Shown here one piece after another: positions 8,852-16,399 of a stretch of DNA of 51,904 bases. Source of the DNA: Hydrogenophaga sp. (GTDB lineage: Bacteria > Pseudomonadota > Gammaproteobacteria > Burkholderiales > Burkholderiaceae_C); contig JAABQG010000021.1 in assembly GCA_011391595.1 (NCBI GenBank), positions 1-51,904 of the forward strand. Direction: 5' to 3'. Below the pieces are notes generated by a model. It searched no databases. It worked only from the letters and a program-made list of their open reading frames with translations, and was not told the DNA's origin. Made by a program: the position numbers and the translations under genes. How positions within the stretch are numbered: the first letter of the stretch is position 1; every line of letters begins with the position of its first letter.

Positions 8852-9698
8852 CCCTCAATGCTAGCGGCTCCAGGATTTCGGGAACGGACGTGGCGCTCGT
8901 ACCCGACTCCGCTCGCAACTTTTCCAGGGCGGCCAATCCAAAGTGCGCAAACCACAGTGAGGAGAAAGCAAACACCAGTGTGTAAATCCAGATCGCGACA
9001 GGCGCCAGGACCACGAACGCCGCAGCGAAAAGCGCGCCCGAGGCCCAGACGATGCTGGGCGCGGCACCCAGATAGCCGGTCAGGATGCCGATGCCCAGCA
9101 GCTGGCCGCGGTGCCGGCGGAAAAGCTCTACACGCTCGGCCTTGCTGGCGTGTTCGGCCAGCACATCAAAGGCCATGACACGGTAGGTCAGCCAGCCCCA
9201 GATCAGCGGCGGCAACACCAGAATCAAGGGCGGGATCAGCCACAGCGGCAGCGAGACCACCAGCGCAATGACCGCCAGCAGGGTGGAACCCAGGGACCAG
9301 AAGATGCTGATCACCAGGGAGCCGCCTTTCTTGCGCTCCAGTTTGGGAAAGCGGCGCTCGGCCACCAGCGCCACCAGTGCGGGCGTCATGAGGACAGCCA
9401 CGATCAGCAGCGACAGCAGCACGATCACGGGGGTCACCGCAAAAATCACGATCAGGGGCGCCAGCACAGTCTTGAGGTTGCCCACGCCCACGCCTTCCAG
9501 CCAACCCCAGAGCCGTGTGATCCAGGCGGAAGACTCGAGCATGGCGCGCACCCAGTCCAGCGCCGGCTCCCAGTAGAAGTACCCCAGGCCCAGCGACAGC
9601 GCCACCATGATGACCAGCGGCAGGAACGACAGCGCAATCACCCGCGGATGCAGGCAGTACGCGACAGCGCGCCAGAAAGAGTCGAGTATCAGGTTCAT
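8793..9698 (-). CDS. EI24/CysZ-like integral membrane protein
   Basis: 301 residues with about six hydrophobic segments: around 20-42, 78-105, 130-150, 152-172, 200-222 and 225-245. The N-terminus MNLILDSFWRAVAYCLHP is typical of the EI24 (PF07264) family, which includes the sulfate-uptake protein CysZ. The C-terminal ~40 residues are hydrophilic and Thr/Pro rich. It lies in a same-strand run between a desaturase-like gene (28 bp upstream) and the CinA-type gene, which it overlaps. The true substrate, if any, cannot be told from sequence. Confidence 0.82.
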   Translation of the reverse strand: MNLILDSFWRAVAYCLHPRVIALSFLPLVIMVALSLGLGYFYWEPALDWVRAMLESSAWITRLWGWLEGVGVGNLKTVLAPLIVIFAVTPVIVLLSLLIVAVLMTPALVALVAERRFPKLERKKGGSLVISIFWSLGSTLLAVIALVVSLPLWLIPPLILVLPPLIWGWLTYRVMAFDVLAEHASKAERVELFRRHRGQLLGIGILTGYLGAAPSIVWASGALFAAAFVVLAPVAIWIYTLVFAFSSLWFAHFGLAALEKLRAESGTSATSVPEILEPLALRDDLSPQQPATTPPATPFAS

Positions 9699-9726
9699 GG
9701 CGCAAGCATAACGCGAGCCCGCCCGA

Positions 9727-10683
9727 TCACCCGCGTCCGGCCAGCCGCTTCAGCCCCTGGGCCTGCTGGGCCCAGAAGCCGGCGCCGTAGTCGCGCCCCT
9801 GCTCAACCTGGTCGCGCACGCCCGTCGGGTCATAGCGCAGCTCGAAGTTGGCGGTGCCAAACAGCATGTCCCACCAGGGAAGCAGCACGCCAAAGTTATA
9901 ACCTCCGAGCGTGCCCTTGCCCGCCGACTCATGCCCGATGCCCACGCTGTGGTGCAGCCGGTGAAAGCGCGGGCTGACCCACAGCCGCTCGCCGATGCGG
10001 CCGAACCAGACCCGCAGGTTGGCATGCTGGAAGTTCTCGCTGAGCTGGCTGAGGGCCACCAGCGCCACGAACTGCCCTGGCGCCACGCCGATCAGGATGG
10101 CCAGCAGCACGAACAGCAGGTCGCGCAGCACATCGTCAAGCAGGTGGTTGCGGTTGTCCGTCCACATCGTCATCTGGCGCTGGGCGTGGTGCAGCGAATG
10201 CAGCGCCCACCACCAGTTGAACCGATGCTGCGCGCGGTGCACCCAGTAGTTGGCGAAATCGAACACCACCAGGTAAATGATGAAACTGACGACGGCGCCA
10301 TCGGTCACGCCGGGCCAGAGCTGGTCCAGGTGGAAGGTGCCCAGACCGCGTCCGCGCAGTTCGCCCAGGCCTTCCTCCAGCCAGTTCTCGAAGGTGAAGA
10401 ACATCACCAGCTTGAACAGGCCCAGCCGGTGGATCACGGTGTAGATCACATCCACGGCCACCGCGCGCCGGTCGGTGACGGGCTCCACGGGCCACAGGCG
10501 CTGCATCGGCCCGATCACTGCCACCATCACGGCGATCTGCAGCAACCCCACCACCAGCCAGCCAGTGCCGTCATAAGCGATTTCGAGCAGGTTGCCAGCG
10601 CCCAGCGAAAACGCCAGCGGCTGCACCACCGTCTCGAACAACCACTGTTGCCAGGCGGCGAAATGGTCAGCAAACCAGTCCAC
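9727..10683 (-). CDS. Sterol desaturase / fatty acid hydroxylase superfamily protein
   Basis: Membrane-bound non-haem di-iron enzyme family, 318 residues. The histidine clusters that bind iron are visible: HRAQH (near 152-156), HSLHHAQ (near 164-170) and HRLHHSVGIGHE (near 245-256). Several hydrophobic segments precede and separate them. It starts with GTG at 10683, 12 bp after the deacetylase stop. Members hydroxylate or desaturate lipids, including hopanoids, sterols and ornithine lipids; which one is not predictable here. Its place beside a polysaccharide deacetylase and a membrane protein suggests an envelope-lipid role, which is inference. Confidence 0.88.
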   Translation of the reverse strand: MDWFADHFAAWQQWLFETVVQPLAFSLGAGNLLEIAYDGTGWLVVGLLQIAVMVAVIGPMQRLWPVEPVTDRRAVAVDVIYTVIHRLGLFKLVMFFTFENWLEEGLGELRGRGLGTFHLDQLWPGVTDGAVVSFIIYLVVFDFANYWVHRAQHRFNWWWALHSLHHAQRQMTMWTDNRNHLLDDVLRDLLFVLLAILIGVAPGQFVALVALSQLSENFQHANLRVWFGRIGERLWVSPRFHRLHHSVGIGHESAGKGTLGGYNFGVLLPWWDMLFGTANFELRYDPTGVRDQVEQGRDYGAGFWAQQAQGLKRLAGRG

Positions 10684-10695
10684 GGTGGCCGCCGG

Positions 10696-11514
10696 TCAAC
10701 CGCCGTTCGCGGCAATCCAGCCTTTGTAGGCCGGATGCTCACGCAAGGTCTCGAAACAGAACCCACGCTCCTTGAGGCCCACGATCAGCGGCTCCAGAAC
10801 GGCCGGGGCCCAGGGGTCCTGGCGCGACCAGATGCCCAGGTGGGCCAGCAGGATGTCACCCTCGCGGATGTCACGCAGCGCCTTTTTCAGCAAAGCCTCG
10901 TTCGGGTACTTTTCGCTGGGCAGCTCATCGCCCAGAAAGCCCGCGGGCGACCAGCCCACATGCTCAAACCCGCAGGCTTTCGCTGCCGCCAGGAGCTTGG
11001 GCGAGGTCTTGCCGCCCGGCGCGCGAAACAGGGGCAGCGGCTTCTTGCCCGTGATGTCCTGCAAGCGCTCCGCGGCATACGCGACATTGGCGCAATACTT
11101 CTTCGCGTCCCAGGTGAACTCGCGTCCCTCGAAAGCGCCGGCCGAAGGCCTTACGCGAAAGGCCGGCACCGTGCCGCGCACATCACCGCGCCAGTAGACG
11201 TGATCCCAGGTATGGGATGCAAACTCGTGACCCTCGCTGGCACGGGCTTTCCACCAAGGCGCCCAGTGGGCGCTGAGGCTGCCGCTCCCGGCGGGCGTGC
11301 GCTCGTTGGCCGCAAAGAAGGTGACTCGCACCTTCTGACGGTTCAACACCTCGGCGACGAACGGCGCAATCTCCATGTGACCGGTGTCGAATGTCAGGTA
11401 CAACGGCTTCGCACAGGTGGTTTTCGAAGTATTCTGGGCCCATCCCAGCGTCGGATGGATGAAACTTCCTATGACTATTGAAGCAAGCAGGCCAAGGCGC
11501 GAAAAACTCGTCAT
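10696..11514 (-). CDS. Secreted polysaccharide deacetylase (NodB-homology domain)
   Basis: Carbohydrate esterase 4 family, removing N- or O-acetyl groups from a glycan; 272 residues. The ATG at 11514 has AGGAG six bases upstream and opens a signal peptide ending near TLGWAQ. NodB motifs are present: motif 1 as LTFDTGH (the usual TFDDG is altered, the second Asp being Thr), motif 2 HTWDH with the two metal-binding histidines, and motif 3 RAPGGKTSP. The altered motif 1 keeps the metal-ligand position but changes its neighbour, so activity is likely but not certain. It is the second gene of a same-strand run, 19 bp after the beta-propeller gene. Confidence 0.88.
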   Translation of the reverse strand: MTSFSRLGLLASIVIGSFIHPTLGWAQNTSKTTCAKPLYLTFDTGHMEIAPFVAEVLNRQKVRVTFFAANERTPAGSGSLSAHWAPWWKARASEGHEFASHTWDHVYWRGDVRGTVPAFRVRPSAGAFEGREFTWDAKKYCANVAYAAERLQDITGKKPLPLFRAPGGKTSPKLLAAAKACGFEHVGWSPAGFLGDELPSEKYPNEALLKKALRDIREGDILLAHLGIWSRQDPWAPAVLEPLIVGLKERGFCFETLREHPAYKGWIAANGG

Positions 11515-11533
11515 CAATTACTCCTGAGGGGCA

Positions 11534-12520
11534 TCACTGCCGTGGGGCGTGGTCCAGCGTCCAGACCCCGTGCGGGGACTTGCCCACGTTGATCTGGCGC
11601 ACCACCGTGCGGGTGGCAGTGTCGATCACCGTCAGCTTGCCGGCCCAGCGCGAGGCCAGCATGATGGTCTTGCCATCGGCGGAGATGTCCATGTCGTCGG
11701 GGCCGGCCGGGCCCGGGAACTGGTCGACGACCTCCATCTTCTGGTAGTCGATCTTGCTGATGGTATTGGCCACGCGGTTGCTCACCAGCACGTGCCGCCC
11801 GTCACCGAAAGCCCGAAACGAATGCGCGCCCTTGCCGGTCTTGATGGTCTTGACCAGCCGGCCCTCCTTGCCGCTCACGTCGTAAACCTCGACGCGGTCG
11901 CCGCCGGTCAGGCCGAGCAGCACGGTCTTGTCGTCCGGCGTGCCAAAGACGTCGGCCGGCATCGCGCCGGTCTTGACGCGCCATTTCAGCGTCTGGCTCG
12001 CCAGGTCGATGGCGACCAGCTCGTCGCTGTCCTGCATGGTGGACCAGACCGTGCTGCTCTTGGTGTCGATCCACAGGTGGCTCGGTGTCTTGCCAGTGGG
12101 AATGCGCTTGGCCAGGCTCAGATCCTTGCCGTCCCAGCGGTAGATGTCCACATGGTTCAGCCGGTTGGCCGCCGTGACGAACCACTTCATGTCCGGCGAA
12201 AAACGCAGGTGGTAGGGGTCGAGGATGCCCAGCACCGTGCGCTGCACCTCCGCGGTGCGCGGGTCGATGAAAGTCAGCGAATCGCTCAGCGCATTGGCCA
12301 CGATGACCGACTTCTCATCGGGTGTCATGTACAGGTGGTGGGGTTCCTTGCCGGTGGGAATGCGCTTGATTTCCTTCCAGGTGGCCGTGTCGATCACGCT
12401 GACGTTGCCTTCCAGCGAATTCAGCACGAAAAGCGGCGCCGGACCGGCGGCCAGGACAGGCACTGGCAAAACAAGATGCAAGGCGACAAGCAGAAGGGAA
12501 AAACGGCGAAATGAGCTCAC
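11534..12520 (-). CDS. YncE-like periplasmic beta-propeller (YVTN repeat) protein
   Basis: About 328 residues built from roughly seven repeats of the form 'VIDTATWKEIKRIPTGKEPHH', 'TFIDPRTAEVQRTV', 'VIDTATRTVVRQINVGKSPHG', typical of YVTN/lactonase-like beta-propellers. The GTG at 12520 (preceded by GAGAAAG) gives a clean signal peptide ending ...PVPVLA; an in-frame TTG at 12547 is the alternative. It is the first gene of the run leading to the deacetylase. YncE-like proteins bind ligands or DNA in the periplasm, but the role here is unknown. Confidence 0.82.
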   Translation of the reverse strand: MSSFRRFSLLLVALHLVLPVPVLAAGPAPLFVLNSLEGNVSVIDTATWKEIKRIPTGKEPHHLYMTPDEKSVIVANALSDSLTFIDPRTAEVQRTVLGILDPYHLRFSPDMKWFVTAANRLNHVDIYRWDGKDLSLAKRIPTGKTPSHLWIDTKSSTVWSTMQDSDELVAIDLASQTLKWRVKTGAMPADVFGTPDDKTVLLGLTGGDRVEVYDVSGKEGRLVKTIKTGKGAHSFRAFGDGRHVLVSNRVANTISKIDYQKMEVVDQFPGPAGPDDMDISADGKTIMLASRWAGKLTVIDTATRTVVRQINVGKSPHGVWTLDHAPRQ

Positions 12521-12596
12521 AAAAACTACTTTCTCAACAGAGGTCAAGTGTAGCCGGGCAGCCCGCAGGCCCCGACCAGGCGCTTAATATCGACGC

Positions 12597-13406
12597 ATGA
12601 ATCTGATGGACATTGACGGGGTCGGGATCGAAGTGCATCGCATCGCCGGGCCGGCGGGCCCCGACCCGCTTGCGCCACTGGTTTTCCTTCACGAGGGCCT
12701 GGGATCCGCGGCCATGTGGCGCGACTGGCCCAGGCAACTCTGCGCCGCCACCGGGCGTGCCGGCGTGGTGATTTCGCGCCGGGGCTACGGCCGCTCCGAC
12801 CCGGTGCCCGACGTGCGCGGCGATCCTTCGGAGCAGGCTGGCCGGCGCTGCGGACGCCTGCGGCCGGACTACATGCACCGGGAGGCCTGGGAAGTCATGC
12901 CTGCCCTGCTGGCAAAGCTCGGGATCGATCATCCGGTTCTGGTGGGCCACTCGGACGGCGGCACGATCGCCCTGCTCTACGCAAGCCGCCACCCCGTCGC
13001 CGCCTGCATCGTGATGGCGCCCCATGTGATCGTCGAAGATCTCTCGATCGCCGCCATCACGCAGGCGCGCGAGGCTTTCCAGAGCGGCGGCCTGCGCGAG
13101 CGGCTGGCGCGCTTTCACGCCGACGTGGACGGCGCCTTCTGGCAATGGAACGACATCTGGCTCAGTGAGGACTTTCGCGCCTTCGACATCCGCGAGGACT
13201 GCCGGCGCATCACGGCCCCCCTGCTGGCCCTCCAGGGCGTGGACGACCCCTACGGGACGATGGCACAGATCGACGAAATCGCAGCCAACGCGCCGCACAC
13301 CCGCCTGCTCAAGCTGCCCGGCTGCGGGCATTCACCACACCGCGACCAGCCCGGCGCGGTCAATGCGGCGATCAGGGCGTTCCTGAGTGAACCCCGGCCC
13401 GCCTGA
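12597..13406 (+). CDS. Alpha/beta hydrolase
   Basis: 269-residue alpha/beta-hydrolase fold protein. The oxyanion region is FLHEGLGSAAMW (about 30-41), the nucleophile elbow is VGHSDGGT (serine near residue 119), the acid is probably the Asp in LQGVDDPYG, and the histidine is in LPGCGHSPH near the C-terminus. The substrate is not predictable. Starts at 12597 (MNLMD) or possibly the second ATG at 12606. It is divergent from the beta-propeller gene. A decayed stretch matching its last ~25 codons recurs about 1.2 kb downstream (14531-14635). Confidence 0.88.
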   Translation: MNLMDIDGVGIEVHRIAGPAGPDPLAPLVFLHEGLGSAAMWRDWPRQLCAATGRAGVVISRRGYGRSDPVPDVRGDPSEQAGRRCGRLRPDYMHREAWEVMPALLAKLGIDHPVLVGHSDGGTIALLYASRHPVAACIVMAPHVIVEDLSIAAITQAREAFQSGGLRERLARFHADVDGAFWQWNDIWLSEDFRAFDIREDCRRITAPLLALQGVDDPYGTMAQIDEIAANAPHTRLLKLPGCGHSPHRDQPGAVNAAIRAFLSEPRPA

Positions 13407-13579
13407 AGTGGCACGGCAGCCCGCGCGGGGACCGCAAGGGCCCGGAAGCTTGGTAACATTTCATGCTGAACGACCCTGCGCGTGGCCGCCAGGCGGCAGG
13501 ACGCGAACCCGGCGCGTTTCGACGTCGTGGCACCGGGCGTGAGGAACACCCATGACACACCTGATTGGAAAGACCCCGA

Positions 13580-14518
13580 ATGCAAGTTGAAGATCAGAAA
13601 GCCATTCTTGCCATTGCCCTCCATGCCGCCATTGCCGACGGCGCCAAGGACGAGCGCGAACGAGAGGAGATTCGGCGCATCGCAGAGTCGCTCGCGCCGG
13701 AAACGTCGTCCATCGACCTGCGCACACTGGTGCAGGACGTGCTGCTTAAACGCCTCAGCCTTGATCAGGCCGTGGCCTCCCTGAAGGACCAGAGCCTGCG
13801 TCTGTATGCCTACGAAATGGCGCTGTGCGTCTGCGAGGCCGACGGTCGCACCAGCGATGCCGAGCGGGCTTTCCTGGACCGGCTCAAGACCAGTCTCGGA
13901 ACCGGTGACGATCAGGCTCGCGCAATCGAACAGGCTGTCGAGCCCTTCGTTCCCGTTCCCATTCCCGTTGCCGCCCCTGTCAGTGCAGGCAGCGCCGGGG
14001 TCAACGCGGCCGAGATCGACCGCTCGATCCTCAACTACGCCCTGCTCAACGGGGCGCTGGAGTTGCTGCCGCAGTCCTGGGCGTCCATGGCCATCATTCC
14101 GCTGCAGATCAAGATGGTGTATGGCATCGGGCAAGCGCACGGGGTGGCGCTGGACCAGGGGCACATCAAGGAGTTCATCGCCGCCGCCGGCGTGGGCATG
14201 ACGTCACAGTACCTGGAGCAGTTCGGACGCAAGTTGCTGGGTGGGCTGCTGGGCAAAGTGGCGGGCAAGACGGTGGGCAAGATGGGCGGGGCAGCCACCG
14301 GAATGGCGTTCTCGTTTGCCACCACCTACGCGCTGGGCCAGCTGGCCAAACGGTACTACGCGGGTGGCCGGGTGATGAATACCGCCCTGCTGCGCGACAC
14401 CTTCCAGAATCTGCTCGGCCCCGCAAAACAGTTGCAGACCCAGTACCTGCCGCAGATCCAGCAGAAGGCCGCCACGCTTGATGCCGGCCAGGTCATGGCG
14501 ATGATCCGCGGGCAGTAG
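13580..14518 (+). CDS. TerB-like domain protein with Gly/Ala-rich C-terminal region
   Basis: 312 residues. The N-terminal half resembles a TerB/tellurite-resistance-type helical domain: IALHAAIADGAKDEREREE and a second acidic repeat ALCVCEADGRTSDAERAFL (near 82-100). The C-terminal half has LPQSWASMAIIPLQIKMVY followed by a small-residue-rich segment (GLLGKVAGKTVGKMGG...) that could insert into a membrane, similar to YcjF/DUF697-type regions. The ATG at 13580 has GGAAAG eight bases upstream. The function is unknown; tellurite resistance should not be assumed from the fold. Confidence 0.72.
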   Translation: MQVEDQKAILAIALHAAIADGAKDEREREEIRRIAESLAPETSSIDLRTLVQDVLLKRLSLDQAVASLKDQSLRLYAYEMALCVCEADGRTSDAERAFLDRLKTSLGTGDDQARAIEQAVEPFVPVPIPVAAPVSAGSAGVNAAEIDRSILNYALLNGALELLPQSWASMAIIPLQIKMVYGIGQAHGVALDQGHIKEFIAAAGVGMTSQYLEQFGRKLLGGLLGKVAGKTVGKMGGAATGMAFSFATTYALGQLAKRYYAGGRVMNTALLRDTFQNLLGPAKQLQTQYLPQIQQKAATLDAGQVMAMIRGQ

Positions 14519-14530
14519 GTTGGAGGCCCG

Positions 14531-14635
14531 TACGCCCGCCTGCCCAGACTGCCCGGCTGCGGGCATTCACCGCAGCGGGACCCGCCGGCGGCGATCCATG
14601 CGGGGAATCAGGGGGCTGGCTCTTTGGCGGCCTGA
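14531..14635 (+). pseudogene. Decayed C-terminal fragment of an alpha/beta hydrolase gene
   Basis: The frame reads YARLPRLPGCGHSPQRDPP and continues to a TGA at 14633-14635. It matches the C-terminal tail of the hydrolase at 12597-13406 (TRLLKLPGCGHSPHRDQPG), including a long near-identical DNA stretch around CTGCCCGGCTGCGGGCATTC. No start codon or hydrolase body precedes it, so it is a remnant of a second copy or of a recombination event. Confidence 0.7.
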
Positions 14636-14652
14636 AAACACTATCAATTGAG

Positions 14653-14679
14653 TAGCGACCTACGACCGTTCCACGATGG
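14653..14679 (+). repeat. Dispersed 27-bp repeat, copy 2 (3' of TerB-like gene)
   Basis: TAGCG, 14 bases, CACGATGG: same spacing and conserved spacer positions as the other copies. It is preceded by a small inverted repeat (CTATCAATTGAGTAG). It lies in the gap between the TerB-like gene and rsuA. Confidence 0.62.
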
Positions 14680-14729
14680 GCTGGTGCCGTTTTCTATCTG
14701 AATTTGCCGCTGGAAGGCAGGTTTCGGCC

Positions 14730-15452
14730 TCAACTTCGGATCAGGACGAGGTCGTCGGCCGTCAGCCAGCGCCATTGGCCGGGCGCCAGCGCCTCGGTCA
14801 GCTCGAGACCGCCGATCTGCGAGCGGTGCAGGCCTTCCACCCGGTTGCCCACGGCGGCGAGCATGCGCTTGACCTGGTGGTATTTGCCTTCGGTCAACGT
14901 CAGCCGCAGGTGAAAATCGTCCACCACCGCGCAGGCGGCGGCTTTCACAGGCTTCGGATCGTCGTCCAGCACCACGCCAGACAGCAGTTTGCGCACCTGA
15001 ACGTCATCCAGCGGGTGTTTGGTCGTCACTTCGTAGACTTTTGGCACGTGGTGGCGCGGTGAACTCATGCGGTGGATGAACTTGCCGTCGTCGGTCAGCA
15101 ACAGCAGGCCGGTGGTGTCCTGGTCCAGCCGCCCCACGGCCTGCACGCCCTGCACCGGACCCTTTTGGGGCCGAAGCCGCAAGGGCGAAGGCAGCAAGGT
15201 GTAGATGCTCGGGTACGTCGAGGGCTTTTGCGAACACTCGGTGCCGGCGGGCTTGTGCAGCAGGATGTAGGCTTTCTCGTGGTACGGCCAGGGCTTGCCC
15301 TGCACCGTGAACTGCAAGCCTTCGGGGTCGAAACGGGCGGCGGAGTCGCTGCACGGCTCTCCGCCCACGGTCACGAAGCCTTGCTGGACCAGCCCCGCGC
15401 AGACGCGGCGCGTCCCGAAGCCCTGCGAATAAAGAATGTCCTGGATTTGCAT
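14730..15452 (-). CDS. rsuA: 16S rRNA pseudouridine synthase (RsuA/RluB/E/F family)
   Basis: 240 residues. N-terminal S4-like RNA-binding segment (MQIQDILYSQGFGTRRVCAGL), then the catalytic domain with GRLDQDTTGLLLLTDDG, whose Asp is the catalytic nucleophile, and C-terminal EGKYHQVKRMLAAVGN, the RsuA-type motif. RsuA makes pseudouridine 516 of 16S rRNA; the paralogues RluB/E/F act on 23S, and length and motif favour RsuA. The ATG at 15452 is preferred over the upstream start because it begins the S4 domain as in the family. Confidence 0.85.
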   Translation of the reverse strand: MQIQDILYSQGFGTRRVCAGLVQQGFVTVGGEPCSDSAARFDPEGLQFTVQGKPWPYHEKAYILLHKPAGTECSQKPSTYPSIYTLLPSPLRLRPQKGPVQGVQAVGRLDQDTTGLLLLTDDGKFIHRMSSPRHHVPKVYEVTTKHPLDDVQVRKLLSGVVLDDDPKPVKAAACAVVDDFHLRLTLTEGKYHQVKRMLAAVGNRVEGLHRSQIGGLELTEALAPGQWRWLTADDLVLIRS

Positions 15453-15582
15453 GGCCCCGAGTATCGCCCTGCCCGGCGGCATCGCTCAAGGGGGGCAGGC
15501 CGGTCTCGATGCCGCAGCCCGGGCGGCTCAACCTGGATCGCACGCAGCAGGACCCCCTGAAAATCAGGAGCAGCGATCGATC

Positions 15583-16386
15583 CTATTTCGGCACGGCGAA
15601 GGTCAGATTGGCCCACAGTGTTTCCCAGACCGCGCCGATCTGCTCGGTCAGGCGGGGGTCGGGCTCGCGCAAGACCACGGCGTCGAGCATGTAGGCATGG
15701 CCCGCGAGGACCGGAACCACGGCAACGCCCGCCTTGTCCGTGCGCACCGTCGTGACCGTGACCTTGCCGCCCGGCGCCTTGCGAAAGACTTCGATCTGGG
15801 CGTTGGGCCGGGCGTCGCTGCGGTAGAAAAGCTGCACGCGCATGCCACGGCTCAGGTCGTCGGTATACGGGTTGGTCAGCGCCACGATCTCCGTCTCGAG
15901 GCCGGTTCGGCGGTCTGCGCCCGCGCTTTTTCCCACGCCGATCAGGGTCTTGGAATACCGGGAGTAGGCCTCCAAAAAATTGCTGGCGGGCAGCGAGCGC
16001 GCGGTGTGCCGCTTGAGCAGATCACCCAGGTCTTTATGGCTCGCAAAGGACTGGAACTTCTGCCACTCCGGGTAGTCGACGGTTGCAACAGTGGACTGAT
16101 AGGCCACCACATGCAAGCCCTCGCCCAGCGCGGCCTGCTGCAGCCCTGGCGTGTCGCCCACGCGCAGGCTGACCCTGGCGGACTTGTCGCCCGCAAACAC
16201 CGCATAGCTGACAATACGCTGCGGAATGTAGGGCACTTTGTCCCCGACGAAAAATTCCCCGTTGATGAGTTCGGCCGTGAGCCTGCGGCCGGGTTCGATC
16301 TGGTAGGCCAGAGGCTCGAGCCAGAATTCGTGGCTCATCACCGGGCTGGCAACAAGGGCGAGACAAAGGATCATTGAACGCATCAT
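15583..16386 (-). CDS. Periplasmic DUF4198 (NikK-like) domain protein
   Basis: About 267 residues. Signal peptide (MMRSMILCLALVASPVMS) with the mature protein starting HEFWLEP, the characteristic DUF4198 N-terminus with a metal-binding-type histidine. The rest contains FVGDKVPYI, an Ig-like segment (PNAQIEVFRKAPGGKVTV) and GHAYMLDAVVLREPDP, all typical of the family. Such proteins accompany Ni/Co uptake systems; a role in metal binding is inferred. It is divergent from the HupE-like gene with almost no space between starts (ATG at 16386 here; 16374 is the latest possible). Confidence 0.8.
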   Translation of the reverse strand: MMRSMILCLALVASPVMSHEFWLEPLAYQIEPGRRLTAELINGEFFVGDKVPYIPQRIVSYAVFAGDKSARVSLRVGDTPGLQQAALGEGLHVVAYQSTVATVDYPEWQKFQSFASHKDLGDLLKRHTARSLPASNFLEAYSRYSKTLIGVGKSAGADRRTGLETEIVALTNPYTDDLSRGMRVQLFYRSDARPNAQIEVFRKAPGGKVTVTTVRTDKAGVAVVPVLAGHAYMLDAVVLREPDPRLTEQIGAVWETLWANLTFAVPK

Positions 16387-16399
16387 GGGTACTCTACAA

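Noticed and set aside
11442..11470. Sixth copy of the 27-bp repeat on the minus strand in the deacetylase gene
   Set aside because: TAGGA, 14 bases, GACGCTGG fits the ends, but the invariant spacer positions do not match and the sequence encodes the end of the signal peptide, so it is probably coincidence.
13580..14518. Tellurite-resistance determinant
   Set aside because: Only the TerB-like helical fold is suggested; no ter cluster is present, so a resistance role is not supported.
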